A DNA stretch of 64,000 nucleotides from contig NC_087071.1 of assembly GCF_963678635.1 (NCBI RefSeq), positions 17,979,613 to 18,043,612 of the forward strand. Direction: 5' to 3'. The position numbers and the translations under genes are program-made. This stretch comes from Symsagittifera roscoffensis. Lineage: Eukaryota > Xenacoelomorpha > Acoela > Convolutidae. The notes under the pieces were generated by a model that saw only the letters and a list, made by a program, of their open reading frames with translations, did not search any database and was not told the DNA's origin. Shown here piece by piece: positions 43,100 to 54,119 of this stretch. Every line of letters begins with the position of its first letter. Position 1 is the first letter of the stretch.

Positions 43100-43320
43100 T
43101 GCCAAGATGCTGCGAGCGGTGAAATTTTCCACGACGAGCTGTTTTTGCCGAGCAAAAAGGCGAATCTGATTGAAGTGAGCTCAGTGGTCGCTAGAGCGTC
43201 AAGCTTCAATTGCGCTGGAGATGCTTTCCATCTAATGGTATCGGATAGGGTGCAACTACATGTGAAGCAGCGTGGCAATCTTTTCGTCTTGTAAGACAAA
43301 TTTCTGAGGAATCCGATCAC
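43100..43320 (+). pseudogene. Copia protease-to-integrase linker remnant
   Basis: Plus frame E-I-F-H-D-E-L-F-L-P-S-K-K-A-N-L-I-E then L-M-V-S-D-R-V-Q-L-H-V. The longer open frame here on the minus strand is its antisense shadow. No D-[ST]-G is preserved. Confidence 0.4.
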
Positions 43321-43347
43321 ACTAGTGAGAACACAAGGAGTAGGCTT

Positions 43348-43667
43348 TGTCTAGTTACACCATTAAGTAGGCTTTGCTCTCCTTGTCGTAACCGGTGAAC
43401 TTGGTTTTCTTCACCTTTGGATCCATATTCCTTTTGTTGCCTCGCCCGCATTGACAAGTGGTGAAAGATCCTGCTGACTGAGATGCCCTAGCGTTTCATC
43501 ATGTAGATCCCCATGATGAAAGGCTAGGGCACCTCAACCAGCAGAATCTTTCGCCACTTGTCAATGCGGGCGAGGCAACAGAAGGAATCTCGACCCAAAC
43601 GTGAAGAAAACCAAGTTCACCGGTTACGACAGGGAGAGCAAAGCCTACTTAATGGTGTAACTAGACA
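43348..43667. repeat. Inverted repeat, 156-bp arms, 8-bp loop, in the Copia integrase region
   Basis: The left arm (43348-43503) is the reverse complement of the right arm (43512-43667) with roughly 13 mismatches; the loop is 'tagatccc'. The right arm encodes H-D-E-R-L-G-H-L-N-Q-Q-N-L-S-P-L (GAG-pre-integrase H-x-R-L-G-H motif). The left arm encodes a variant of the same peptide on the other strand. Repeated at 48204-48523. Confidence 0.9.
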
Positions 43668-43919
43668 TAAGGCGAGTGCCGCGACCAAGAAGCGTGTTAT
43701 TCGGCGAGGAAATCATTTCAGACGACTTCACGATTGACCATCAACCCTTGCAATCCACGGAGCTATCATTCGAGGGGATCATCGATAATGTGCAACCCAG
43801 CACGACGACGATCAGCGAAAAACCAGGCGCACAAATTGAGTACTAGACCACATATTCCGTGGGGTCTACTGAGGAGAAACAAACTGACGACGAAGATTTA
43901 TATTCACATTCTACTGTGT

Positions 43920-44430
43920 AGAGGTCACTTAGTACAAAGAACTCAGTCGTTCGATTCGGATTGGTTTACAACTTGGGGGTAAAAATTGATCTTGTAATTC
44001 CTCAGATGGATGTTAAGTCAGTCTTCCTAAACTCTTCTCTAACAGAGACAGGGTACATGGAGCAGCCAGAGGGGTTCAGAAGCTGCGGAAACTTGATACA
44101 ATGAAGTTTCTATAGAACGCGCCAGGCAGGAAGAGACTAATACCAGATGCTGAGCCTTTTCTACTTCATGAAGGGCTCACTAAAAGCAGCAATCACTTCT
44201 TTTTGTTCAAGAATTTGGCAAAATAAGGGGCCGTTTTTCCGAATGTTTCAAGATGGTTGACAGAGGCGGATTATCTTGTTTCTTGGGAATGCAGGCCAAG
44301 CAGTCACCTGGGTCAGTAATTGTGAACCAATCACGCTATGTCAGTGAATGCTTGGAGTGCTTTGGAATTGCTTGGTGTTAAACAGCGGACTTCAGCACAC
44401 AAATATAAAAAAAACGTCCCTTCAGCTGGG
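43920..44430 (+). pseudogene. Copia reverse transcriptase
   Basis: V-R-F-G-L-V-Y-N-L-G-V-K-I-D-L-V-I-P-Q then M-D-V-K-S-V-F-L-N-S-S-L-T-E-T-G-Y-M-E-Q-P (the Q-M-D-V-K-x-A-F-L-N motif), and later S-C-F-L-G-M-Q-A-K-Q and S-R-Y-V-S-E-C-L-E. The Y-V-D-D part is not seen. Several stops. Confidence 0.7.
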
Positions 44431-44589
44431 TCAGTAGAGGCAGTGTCTACGAAAGCAGAGGGCAGAGGACAACAAAAGGGTTGTGGGTTCAATAGTGCAC
44501 ATAGGTAAGGAAAAAATCTGGATATCCTACTTACTGTGACACAATTCTCGCGTTTTCTGGAAGTTTCTCCGTTACTTGAAAGGCAGCAA

Positions 44590-44800
44590 AACCTGGAACT
44601 GTGCTACACCAAGGACGCTAAAGGTGTTGAACTCTATAAATCCTCGGATGCTGACTGAACTAGAGATGTGGATGATGAAAGGGTATTGTCTGACTATATC
44701 ATTCGTTTGATGAAGACAGGGGCAGCAATCAGTTGGAGCACCTAGTAGCAATCAACTGCTGCCATATCTACTAGTTCAGCGTTCAACAGGTGCTACATCA
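44590..44800 (+). pseudogene. Copia RNase H
   Basis: L-C-Y-T-K-D-A-K-G-V-E-L-Y-K-S-S-D-A-D then a stop, then R-D-V-D-D-E-R...G-A-A-I-S-W-S-T: matches S-D-A-D-W-A and G-A-[IV]-S-W-x-S-K of Copia RNase H. Confidence 0.65.
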
Positions 44801-45116
44801 TCTATCTTTTCTCGGTGAGATGAGCGTGATGAACGACGGACCAATAGTCTTCAATGAGGACATCCATAGCTGCATCAAGATGTGCAAGAATCCTGTGATG
44901 CAGAAGCGAACGAAGAAATTCAATGTAGTGACTGTTTGCAATATTGTTCAAAAACGAAAGGAAAGTGAGACAGTCGAACTCCAGTTTTGCCCTAGCGAGA
45001 TCATGGACGACGATTTTTTGGAAAAACCCTGAGTAAGGCTAAGTTGGATCAACATTGCCGAACATTGATGGGTCGCAGCTTGACATTGGATAAAGCATAT
45101 TCCGTCTAAGTGGGGT

Positions 45117-45450
45117 TGTTGACGTCAGAATGATCCAAGGTTAAAAGATTGAATAAAGAGATTAATATGGTGGAGGTCAACTAGACAAAACTAATTAAAC
45201 TCAGACAAAGTCAACTAGTTATAACAAACTAATTAATTGTCAGTAATTAATTAAGTAGCATTTCAATGATGCTTAGTTTTTCAAGTTATTATGTTTCATT
45301 TTCACGGTTCGTTCTTCAACAATCATTAGCTCGTCTTAATTCTAATTTCAATCCTCAGATTCAAAGTCGGTTTTTAACACAACTCCTTAATCCTAGTCTT
45401 AATCCTGCTTAGTAGTATAATCCTCCTTAATAATTCTGATTCTAGTTACA
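45117..45450 (+). repeat. 3' LTR of the Copia element
   Basis: Follows 'gtctaagtgggg' (short polypurine tract) and ends 'ctgattctagttaca'. It aligns with the 5' LTR, but divergence is considerable, so the element is old. Second copy at 49973-50306. Confidence 0.65.
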
Positions 45451-46349
45451 ATGAAATTAAACAATTTTGTGTTCAACACAATATTATGTTTTTTTTTCAT
45501 AAAAATGGTTTGAGGTTAATTTATTTACAGATAAAAATAAAAACTCAGCCAGCTAGACCACTGTTCCATTGTCCTTTTTTTTCCAACGATTAAAAACGTA
45601 TTTTTGTCGATATTTATCCTCTCACAGAAAAAAAATATTGAGCACTAAAACTAAAATTAAACTCAGAGCCTAAAAAGTTACTAATAAATTTAACTGCATA
45701 ATATGGTTGGATCGGTATTGTAGCATTGTTTATTATTGTTTATAAATTGATTATGGGATGATAGAGAATATACATTGTTTGAATGAAAATGCACGATAGT
45801 CAGATTAGTGTTCTTACATCGCAAGTAGGTTTTTTATCATAATTTGACTTGGAGTATTTACTACGCCTCTAGTTAGTATATTGTCACGTTCATCGATTTT
45901 ATCATCAGCATATTTCAAATACAAGCAAACTATTGTTTTACGGCAAGTGCAAATCATAGAAAATTTTAAATTTCAGTCTTAAGCTTCTTGGTAACATTTT
46001 TCCATACTGAAAACGTGAAACATCAGGTAATGAAATTCAAATTAGGGTGAAAAAAAATTGAAGATAATCACTGAGTAATGAGTCATCCATAAAATTTTGC
46101 TAATGTATTTAGTCAAATTAAAGTCATTCATTTTTACCATCAAATTGTAGATTTTAGGTTCAAAAAAGTCTGAGTTTAGTTGCTGATTGCCAGATTTTTG
46201 GTCATATAATCTAACTAAATTGATAAACTGCTCTTAGCATTTTTTTCTTATTTCATTATTTCACTATAAGATAGCAAAAAAGAGGCATCCGATAGTAACA
46301 TATTAATCATAATCAAGCTAAATAAATTTCAGTGCAGTGAGCCGTTTCT
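45451..46349. other. Flank of the Copia element within unit 1
   Basis: AT-rich; no gene recognised. Same at 50307-51205. Confidence 0.4.
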
Positions 46350-46446
46350 TCATGCAAAACTGTGCTGAGCTCTTTGCCTGTACCACCCACAGGGCTTCTC
46401 TCGCTTGTAGTTGTTTGGGTTCCAGCAAAGTTTTGAATCTCCATCA
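46350..46446 (-). CDS. Gene F, terminal exon (copy 1)
   Basis: Strong acceptor GAGTTTTTATTGTCTTTTTAG|, then in the second phase D-G-D-S-K-L-C-W-N-P-N-N-Y-K-R-E-K-P-C-G and W-Y-R-Q-R-A-Q-H-S-F-A with TGA at 46350-46352. The composition (two Cys, several Trp, charged) marks it as coding; an overlapping frame on the same strand (46447-46674) is the AT-rich intron. Upstream exons not identified; family unknown. Confidence 0.5.
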
Positions 46447-46835
46447 CTAAAAAGACAATAAAAACTCTTCATCTGTCATATCGGGTGAAGCAATTTTCAT
46501 TTTAATAAGGAAATTAAATCTTATTTTATCTAAAAAAACCGAGCGAAGGTTGTTATCACTTAGAAAAATGATTGAAAAGAAAAACAGAAAAAAACTGTAA
46601 TAACAGGTAGTTTTTTTAGAAAGATCTTTGAAACTTTCTTTTCGTTCCTTATTCCGATAAACAAAGAATTTCATTTTGATGATATTTGTGCATGATTGTT
46701 TTCAACAAAAAATCTGAAACGTCGGGGTCATACCAGGTTAGTTTAAAATATATTTTGAAATTTTCAAATTGTTTTTGATTTATTTCGTGTGCCGTTGTCA
46801 AAAAAGCAGCCTGTTTATTTTCTTTTTTTTTCAGA

Positions 46836-46906
46836 TAATGAATACTTCATGATGTAGTCTTATGATTCAGATAATGATCTCATATTATGGTGTGGATTTT
46901 ATCACG
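46836..46906 (+). pseudogene. Splice-bounded plus-strand segment, probable pseudo-exon (copy 1)
   Basis: An excellent acceptor (TTTTCTTTTTTTTTCAG|) and donor (TATCAC|GTAAGTAAG) enclose 71 bases. The best frame, N-E-Y-F-M-M-stop-S-Y-D-S-D-N-D-L-I-L-W-C, has one in-frame TAG, so it is either non-coding, mutated, or used from an inner acceptor (GATTCAG|). Second copy at 51692-51762. Confidence 0.35.
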
Positions 46907-47290
46907 TAAGTAAGTCAAGTATTGCTCTTTTTGATAATTTAGCGATTTTATTCAAAATTGAATATCAATGTGTTTTTCTCCGCATAAACAACATTTAATG
47001 AAACAAAATGCATTTTTTAAGTTCGGTTTCCTTTTTATAAACAAAACTCGTCTAACATTTATCTTTTACAATTTAAATTCGGTCGTTATTACAAGTTCTT
47101 TATTTCTCTTTCTAAAACTTTTTTCTAGTGATACTTTTCTATTCGTGCATTGAAGCAAACTTTTTATTCGAATTTTTGTTCATTCGTGCAGTCAACCAAT
47201 TTTTATAAAGGGTACGTGATTGGAACCTGATCTAAACTATATTTTATGATTGGATAAATTGGATATTTTACCACTGTAATAAAAAGTTAC

Positions 47291-50200
47291 CCTGTGATAA
47301 AAAGTTGCAAGAGTGAGCAGTATTGATCAAACTAAGTAAAAAATCGAACGACTGTGTGGTCCAACCTGATTTTGGTGCTGAACAAAACAAATTTGATGTA
47401 TATAAAGAACGTTTGAGTGGGAACAGATGGCTATGGCGATGAAACGAAGACCTAGAAGCTTCTTCAATAAAAATTTGCAGATCAGAGACGCCGACAGTGG
47501 TCAGTCTACTAGGCCAGCTTGCAAAGCTGCGACTTGAATTAGAGGAGCACATCGATGAATTTTTCGTTCACAGCCAAAAGCTGATGACGTGGTTCAGCGA
47601 AGCTGGAGAAGCAATCACAGAAATATTTTAAATGCTCTGTTGGCCAATGGACTGCCTGACAGCTATGAGCAATTTGTGGTACAGGAGACTTTTCAACCAG
47701 CCAACACTTTTCCAGATCTGAGAGCGAGGTTGAGGAACTACGATGAAGCGAGGAAGGCCCTAGGTGCAGAGAGGATGTACAAGGTCACACAACCATGCAT
47801 GCTGTGAGTAAGGATAAAGTAGTGACAAGTGGTGGCTGCTTAATGTGCGGTAAGGGATCATATGCAGTGGGTCTGCAAATCCAGAAGCGATAATGAACAA
47901 TCTGATGCTAGAGGCAATGGGTTGAACGAAATAAGGGCGCCAGGAGCAAAGAAGCTGCCAAGATGCTGCGAGCGGTGAAATTTTCCACGACGAGCTGTTT
48001 TTGCCGAGCAAAAAGGTGAATCTGATTGAAGTGAGCTCAGTGGTCGCTAGAGCGTCAAGCTTCAATTGCGCTGGAGATGCTTTCCATCTAATGGTATCGG
48101 ATAGGGTGCAACTACATGTGAAGCAGCGTGGCAATCTTTTCGTCTTGTAAGACAAATTTCTGAGGAATCCGATCACACTAGTGAGAACACAAGGAGTAGG
48201 CTTTGTCTAGTTACACCATTAAGTAGGCTTTGCTCTCCTTGTCGTAACCGGTGAACTTAGTTTTCTTCACCTTTGGATCCATATTCCTTTTGTTGCCTCG
48301 CCCGCATTGACAAGTGGTGAAAGATCCTGCTGACTGAGATGCCCTAGCGTTTCATCATGTAGATCCCCATGATGAAAGGCTAGGGCACCTCAACCAGCAG
48401 AATCTTTCGCCACTTGTCAATGCGGGCGAGGCAACAGAAGGAATCTCGAGCCAAACGTGAAGAAAACCAAGTTCACCGGTTACGACAGGGAGAGCAAAGC
48501 CTACTTAATGGTGTAACTAGACATAAGGCGAGTGCCGCGACCAAGAAGCGTGTTATTCGGCGAGGAAATCATTTCAGACGACTTCACGATTGACCATCAA
48601 CCCTTGCAATCCACGGAGCTATCATTCGAGGGGATCATCGATAATGTGCAACCCAGCACGACGACGATCAGCGAAAAACCAGGCGCACAAATTGAGTACT
48701 AGACCACATATTCCGTGGGGTCTACTGAGGAGAAACAAACTGACGACGAAGATTTATATTCACATTCTACTGTGTAGAGGTCACTTAGTACAAAGAACTC
48801 AGTCGTTCGATTCGGATTGGTTTACAACTTGGGGGTAAAAATTGATCTTGTACTTCCTCAGATGGATGTTAAGTCAGTCTTCCTAAACTCTTCTCTAACA
48901 GAGACAGGGTACATGGAGCAGCCAGAGGGGTTCAGAAGCTGCGGAAACTTGATACAATGAAGTTTCTATAGAACGCGCCAGGCAGGAAGAGACTAATACC
49001 AGATGCTGAGCCTTTTCTACTTCATGAAGGGCTCACTAAAAGCAGCAATCACTTCTTTTTGTTCAAGAATTTGGCAAAATAAGGGGCCGTTTTTCCGAAT
49101 GTTTCAAGATGGTTGACAGAGGCGGATTATCTTGTTTCTTGGGAATGCAGGCCAAGCAGTCACCTGGGTCAGTAATTGTGAACCAATCACGCTATGTCAG
49201 TGAATGCTTGGAGTGCTTTGGAATTGCTTGGTGTTAAACAGCGGACTTCAGCACACAAATATAAAAAAAACGTCCCTTCAGCTGGGTCAGTAGAGGCAGT
49301 GTCTACGAAAGCAGAGGGCAGAGGACAACAAAAGGGTTGTGGGTTCAATAGTGCACATAGGTAAGGAAAAAATCTGGATATCCTACTTACTGTGACACAA
49401 TTCTCGCGTTTTCTGGAAGTTTCTCCGTTACTTGAAAGGCAGCAAAACCTGGAACTGTGCTACACCAAGGACGCTAAAGGTGTTGAACTCTATAAATCCT
49501 CGGATGCTGACTGAACTAGAGATGTGGATGATGAAAGGGTATTGTCTGACTATATCATTCGTTTGATGAAGACAGGGGCAGCAATCAGTTGGAGCACCTA
49601 GTAGCAATCAACTGCTGCCATATCTACTAGTTCAGCGTTCAACAGGTGCTACATCATCTATCTTTTCTCGGTGAGATGAGCGTGATGAACGACGGACCAA
49701 TAGTCTTCAATGAGGACATCCATAGCTGCATCAAGATGTGCAAGAATCCTGTGATGCAGAAGCGAACGAAGAAATTCAATGTAGTGACTGTTTGCAATAT
49801 TGTTCAAAAACGAAAGGAAAGTGAGACAGTCGAACTCCAGTTTTGCCCTAGCGAGATCATGGACGACGATTTTTTGGAAAAACCCTGAGTAAGGCTAAGT
49901 TGGATCAACATTGCCGAACATTGATGGGTCGCAGCTTGACATTGGATAAAGCATATTCCGTCTAAGTGGGGTTGTTGACGTCAGAATGATCCAAGGTTAA
50001 AAGATTGAATAAAGAGATTAATATGGTGGAGGTCAACTAGACAAAACTAATTAAACTCAGACAAAGTCAACTAGTTATAACAAACTAATTAATTGTCAGT
50101 AATTAATTAAGTAGCATTTCAATGATGCTTAGTTTTTCAAGTTATTATGTTTCATTTTCACGGTGCGTTCTTCAACAATCATTAGCTCGTCTTAATTCTA

Positions 50201-52135
50201 ATTTCAATCCTCAGATTCAAAGTCGGTTTTTAACACAACTCCTTAATCCTAGTCTTAATCCTCCTTAGTAGTATAATCCTCCTTAATAATTCTGATTCTA
50301 GTTACAATGAAATTAAACAATTTTGTGTTCAACACAATATTATGTTTTTTTTTCATAAAAATGGTTTGAGGTTAATTTATTTACAGATAAAAATAAAAAC
50401 TCAGCCAGCTAGACCACTGTTCCATTGTCCTTTTTTTTCCAACGATTAAAAACGTATTTTTGTCGATATTTATCCTCTCACAGAAAAAAAATATTGAGCA
50501 CTAAAACTAAAATTAAACTCAGAGCCTAAAAAGTTACTTATAAATTTAACTGCATAATATGGTTGGATCGGTATTGTAGCATTGTTTATTATTGTTTATA
50601 AATTGATTATGGGATGATAGAGAATATACATTGTTTGAATGAAAATGCACGATAGTCAGATTAGTGTTCTTACATCGCAAGTAGGTTTTTTATCATAATT
50701 TGACTTGGAGTATTTACTACGCCTCTAGCTAGTATATTGTCACGTTCATCGATTTTATCATCAGCATATTTCAAATACAAGCAAACTATTGTTTTACGGC
50801 AAGTGCAAATCATAGAAAATTTTAAATTTCAGTCTTAAGCTTCTTGGTAACATTTTTCCATACTGAAAACGTGAAACATCAGGTAATGAAATTCAAATTA
50901 GGGTGAAAAAAAATTGAAGATAATCACTGAGTAATGAGTCATCCATAAAACTTTGCTAATGTATTTAGTCAAATTAAAGTCATTCATTTTTACCATCAAA
51001 TTGTAGATTTTAAGTTCAAAAAAGTCTGAGTTTAGTTGCTGATTGCCAGATTTTTGGTCATATAATCTAACTAAATTGATAAACTGCTCTTAGCATTTTT
51101 TTCTTATTTCATTATTTCACTATAAGATAGCAAAAAAGAGGCATCCGATAGTAACATATTAATCATAATCAAGCTAAATAAATTTCAGTGCAGTGAGCCG
51201 TTTCTTCATGCAAAACTGTGCTGAGCTCTTTGCCTGTACCACCCACAGGGCTTCTCTCGCTTGTAGTTGTTTGGGTTCCAGCAAAGTTTTGAATCTCCAT
51301 CACTAAAAAGACAATAAAAACTCTTCATCTGTCATATCGGGTGAAGCAATTTTCATTTTAATAAGGAAATTAAATCTTATTTTATCTAAAAAAACCGAGC
51401 GAAGGTTGTTATCACTTAGAAAAATGATTGAAAAGAAAAACAGAAAAAAACTGTAATAACAGGTAGTTTTTTTAGAAAGATCTTTGAAACTTTCTTTTCG
51501 TTCCTTATTCCGATAAACAAAGAATTTCATTTTGATGATATTTGTGCATGATTGTTTTCAACAAAAAATCTGAAACGTCGGGGTCATACCAGGTTAGTTT
51601 AAAATATATTTTGAAATTTTCAAATTGTTTTTGATTTATTTCGTGTGCCGTTGTCAAAAAAGCAGCCTGTTTATTTTCTTTTTTTTTCAGATAATGAATA
51701 CTTCATGATGTAGTCTTATGATTCAGATAATGATCTCATATTATGGTGTGGATTTTATCACGTAAGTAAGTCAAGTATTGCTCTTTTTGATAATTTAGCG
51801 ATTTTATTCAAAATTGAATATCAATGTGTTTTTCTCCGCATAAACAACATTTAATGAAACAAAATGCATTTTTTAAGTTCGGTTTCCTTTTTATAAACAA
51901 AACTCGTCTAACATTTATCTTTTACAATTTAAATTCGGTCGTTCTTACAAGTTCTTTATTTCTCTTTCTAAAACTTTTTTCTAGTGATACTTTTCTATTC
52001 GTGCATTGAAGCAAACTTTTTATTCGAATTTTTGTTCATTCGTGCAGTCAACCAATTTTTATAAAGGGTACGTGATTGGAACCTGATCTAAACTATATTT
52101 TATGATTGGATAAATTGGATATTTTACCACTGTAA
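47291..52135 (+). repeat. Segmental tandem duplication, unit 2
   Basis: Offset 4856 from unit 1. Contains the second copies of Copia gag remnants, inverted repeat (48204-48523), reverse transcriptase (about 48776-49286), RNase H (49446-49656), 3' LTR (49973-50306) and flanking exons. Ends within the first bases of the element C LTR. Confidence 0.95.
51206..51302 (-). CDS. Gene F, terminal exon (copy 2)
   Basis: Second copy of 46350-46446 in duplication unit 2, with the same acceptor and frame. Only one of the two can be linked to the original upstream exons. Confidence 0.45.
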
Positions 52136-52486
52136 AGTATTTAATATTAACCAATCATAATCCATCTAACTAACAACCCACTTATTTGTAAGTGCTGAAA
52201 TTACTTGCAAATTCAGCACCAGAGAGATTTGAATTTAACTTAGAAATTAGTTGTTTCTCCAAGAGAACTTCAGCAGCCGCAATAAACCAGTATACCCTAG
52301 ATCAATTGAGCCTAGCAGAGACTAGTTAAACACCCTGAGACTAGAAAGTATAAGAGTAAGATTAGGATCGGTATTAGGTTAAGAAATTGCACGAATCTAT
52401 CCAGCCGAAAATAAGATAGCGTGACGAGCAGACGGTGTACCCTATCCGAAATTACTCTATGAGTTAACCACATCGGTTCTAACTCA
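52131..52486 (+). repeat. 5' LTR of element C
   Basis: TGTAAAGTATTTAATATTAA to '...ggttctaactca'. Borders are set by alignment with the solo LTR 40752-41065 and by TG...CA ends. The first five bases are shared with the end of the tandem duplication. Confidence 0.65.
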
Positions 52487-52488
52487 TC

Positions 52489-52505
52489 TGGTGCGACCAT
52501 AAGTC
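52489..52505 (+). promoter_or_regulatory. Primer-binding site of element C
   Basis: TGGTGCGACCATAAGTC, two bases after the LTR end; the leading TGG complements a tRNA 3' CCA. tRNA not assigned. Confidence 0.5.
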
Positions 52506-52573
52506 TCGAATAAGACCTTAATAGCTTAGAACTAACCAAAAATAGATTAGATTTTAGACAAAACATTTTTAAA

Positions 52574-52801
52574 ATGTTATACGATAATAATTTAACCGAA
52601 ATGTCTCTACGACTCAATAGATCAGAGCGGATATTCCGAACAATAATAGAACTGCCCGGAATTGGAAGAAGACCTCGAACAAGAGACAACATACGACAAA
52701 GTAGAAACTTACCATTTAGTTTTATGATTAAACGGCAAAAGCCAACACAAAATTTTGTATTTAGAATCTTATTACCAATGAATTTAGATTTTCATTGGTA
52801 A
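52574..52801 (+). CDS. Leader ORF of element C (75 codons), doubtful
   Basis: ATG at 52574 to TAA; M-L-Y-D-N-N-L-T-E-M-S-L-R-L-N-R-S-E-R-I, then an Arg-rich middle. The C-terminal 17 codons lie in the arm of a hairpin (52751-52822), so the frame may be fortuitous. No homolog recognised. Confidence 0.3.
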   Translation: MLYDNNLTEMSLRLNRSERIFRTIIELPGIGRRPRTRDNIRQSRNLPFSFMIKRQKPTQNFVFRILLPMNLDFHW

Positions 52802-52822
52802 TAAGATTCTAAACATAAAATT
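52751..52822. repeat. Near-perfect hairpin in the element C leader, 32-bp arms
   Basis: 'ttagaatcttattaccaatg' in the left arm is mirrored by 'cattggtaataagattctaa' in the right, with two mismatches in 32 and an 8-base loop 'tttagatt'. Confidence 0.85.
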
Positions 52823-53143
52823 TTGAAGTCAATCTTCATGATCATTTCAGGCGCTAAACAAAATTATTAATGTACAATAACGATTGATAAAAAGATCTCA
52901 GATCGTTTTCTTAATTTCTGCAGTCTTATATAAAACATATTTGAAAAATATTTATTGAAAATGAAAATAAAAATTAGTAGCATGACAATAAATTGAAAGT
53001 AATCATAAATCATCTGTTGTCCCAGCTTCATCACTTAAACATAACAGCAATCATAAGCTCACTAATATCATTAAAATACTAAATCTTTTTCTTAAATAAA
53101 TTTAAACCATTTTAAACTTAAAATTGACTTAATTTTAGAATCA

Positions 53144-53227
53144 GATCATCAAGGCTTATCCTTGGATCTTAATTAATTTTCTATTTCAATAAAATTAAAA
53201 CCTGATCATCAAGGCATATCCTTGGAT
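53144..53227. repeat. Twin stem-loops in the element C leader
   Basis: 'gatcatcaaggcttatcctt' plus 'ggatc' (53144-53168) and 'gatcatcaaggcatatcctt' plus 'ggatc' (53204-53228) are near-identical, 60 bases apart, and each can fold through ATC-AAGG/CCTTGGAT. The rest of the leader to 53640 repeats words such as 'gacccaagat'. Possible RNA packaging or dimerisation structures. Confidence 0.55.
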
Positions 53228-53645
53228 CAAAAAGAACAATTTTGTTCTCCCCCACCCACTTAGCAAGTGTCTAACGACCTCAAACGTCGATTCACTATCC
53301 AACCCTTCCAAAAGACCCAAGATTAATAGAAATTTTTTAATAAAACTAACCATTCAAATTAAGATAAACAGTGAAGAACTTCGATTAATCATCCTTCACT
53401 TGAACCCTCCTCTTACCAGACCCAAGATAGATCTTAGACGTAGTAAGTTTAAAATAGTATCTAACGAACTACTTGCGTTCTAATTATAACTGAACCTTGT
53501 GGATCGATTTACTATTCTTCAACCCTTGAACACAATCACTACCCCTAAGTAAGATTAAGTAAGTTAACACCTTAGCTTAGACTAGCCACGAGAAAGTAAA
53601 AAATCATTCTTCGGAATTGATATACTTTTCTCTCCAACCCTAAAT

Positions 53646-54058
53646 AAAAACTTTTTGCATCCCTCATCCTAAGCCTTATTTCATTCAAAAATCTAGGAAA
53701 TAAGCAAACAATCGTTTTACACAACTGTGAAATAGATAACAAAAAATACGATCTTGTAATCACACCTCATACACAAACAGTTGGATACATTAGAACAAAA
53801 CGACAAACAAAAAAAAGAAAAATTATAAACAAACAGAGACAAATCACACGAAAAAGATTTTCAAAAAATAGAAACGCATTTTCTGAATCAGAAGCCAGCA
53901 GTTTAGATGAACTCTACAATTTAAAAGAATTAATTGATAAAAATTGTCCCATTCACGATCAATTATTTTTTTCCGATTCAGAAACAACTTCAAATTCATC
54001 AAAAAGAGGAAAAAGAAGAATAAAAAAGCAATACAAACACAAACCAGTACACCTGTAA
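53646..54058 (+). CDS. Basic ORF upstream of gag in element C
   Basis: Open for 137 codons from a TAA at about 53643 to TAA at 54056-54058, with no internal ATG that I can see. N-terminal hydrophobic F-A-S-L-I-L-S-L-I-S-F, then K-Y-D-L-V-I-T-P-H-T-Q-T-V-G-Y, a strongly basic block (R-T-K-R-Q-T-K-K-R-K-I-I-N-K-Q-R), an acidic S-E-S-E-A-S-S-L-D-E-L-Y patch and a second basic tail. It may be translated through a spliced or non-ATG start, or be a broken accessory gene. Not recognised. Confidence 0.45.
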
Positions 54059-54119
54059 AACTGGAATCAACCAATTAGACACATTAATAGCTATATATTA
54101 ACAGTCATCAAACGAAAAA

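Larger units (their letters stand above)
41873..45450 (+). mobile_element. Copia-type LTR retrotransposon, decayed
   Basis: Diverged LTRs (41873-42176 and 45117-45450) enclose gag, a protease-like stretch, a GAG-pre-integrase motif, reverse transcriptase and RNase H in Copia order (integrase region before reverse transcriptase). Numerous stops. No clear target duplication. Confidence 0.8.
42435..47290 (+). repeat. Segmental tandem duplication, unit 1
   Basis: From 'cctgtgataaaaagttgc' (mid-gag of the Copia element) through its 3' LTR and about 1.8 kb of flank to 'ccactgtaa' at 47279, then an 11-base junction filler 'taaaaagttac'. Matches 47291-52135 with only scattered substitutions. The 5' LTR and first 250 bases of the internal region are outside the unit, so this is a genomic duplication, not transposition. 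Confidence 0.95.

Noticed and set aside
42904-43320. 138-codon minus-strand ORF in the Copia element (repeated at 47760-48176)
   Set aside because: The complement encodes recognisable Copia sequence; the minus frame is antisense to it.
52312-52692. 126-codon minus-strand ORF
   Set aside because: Covers the element C LTR end and leader; the LTR alignment explains the sequence and no minus-strand signals are seen.
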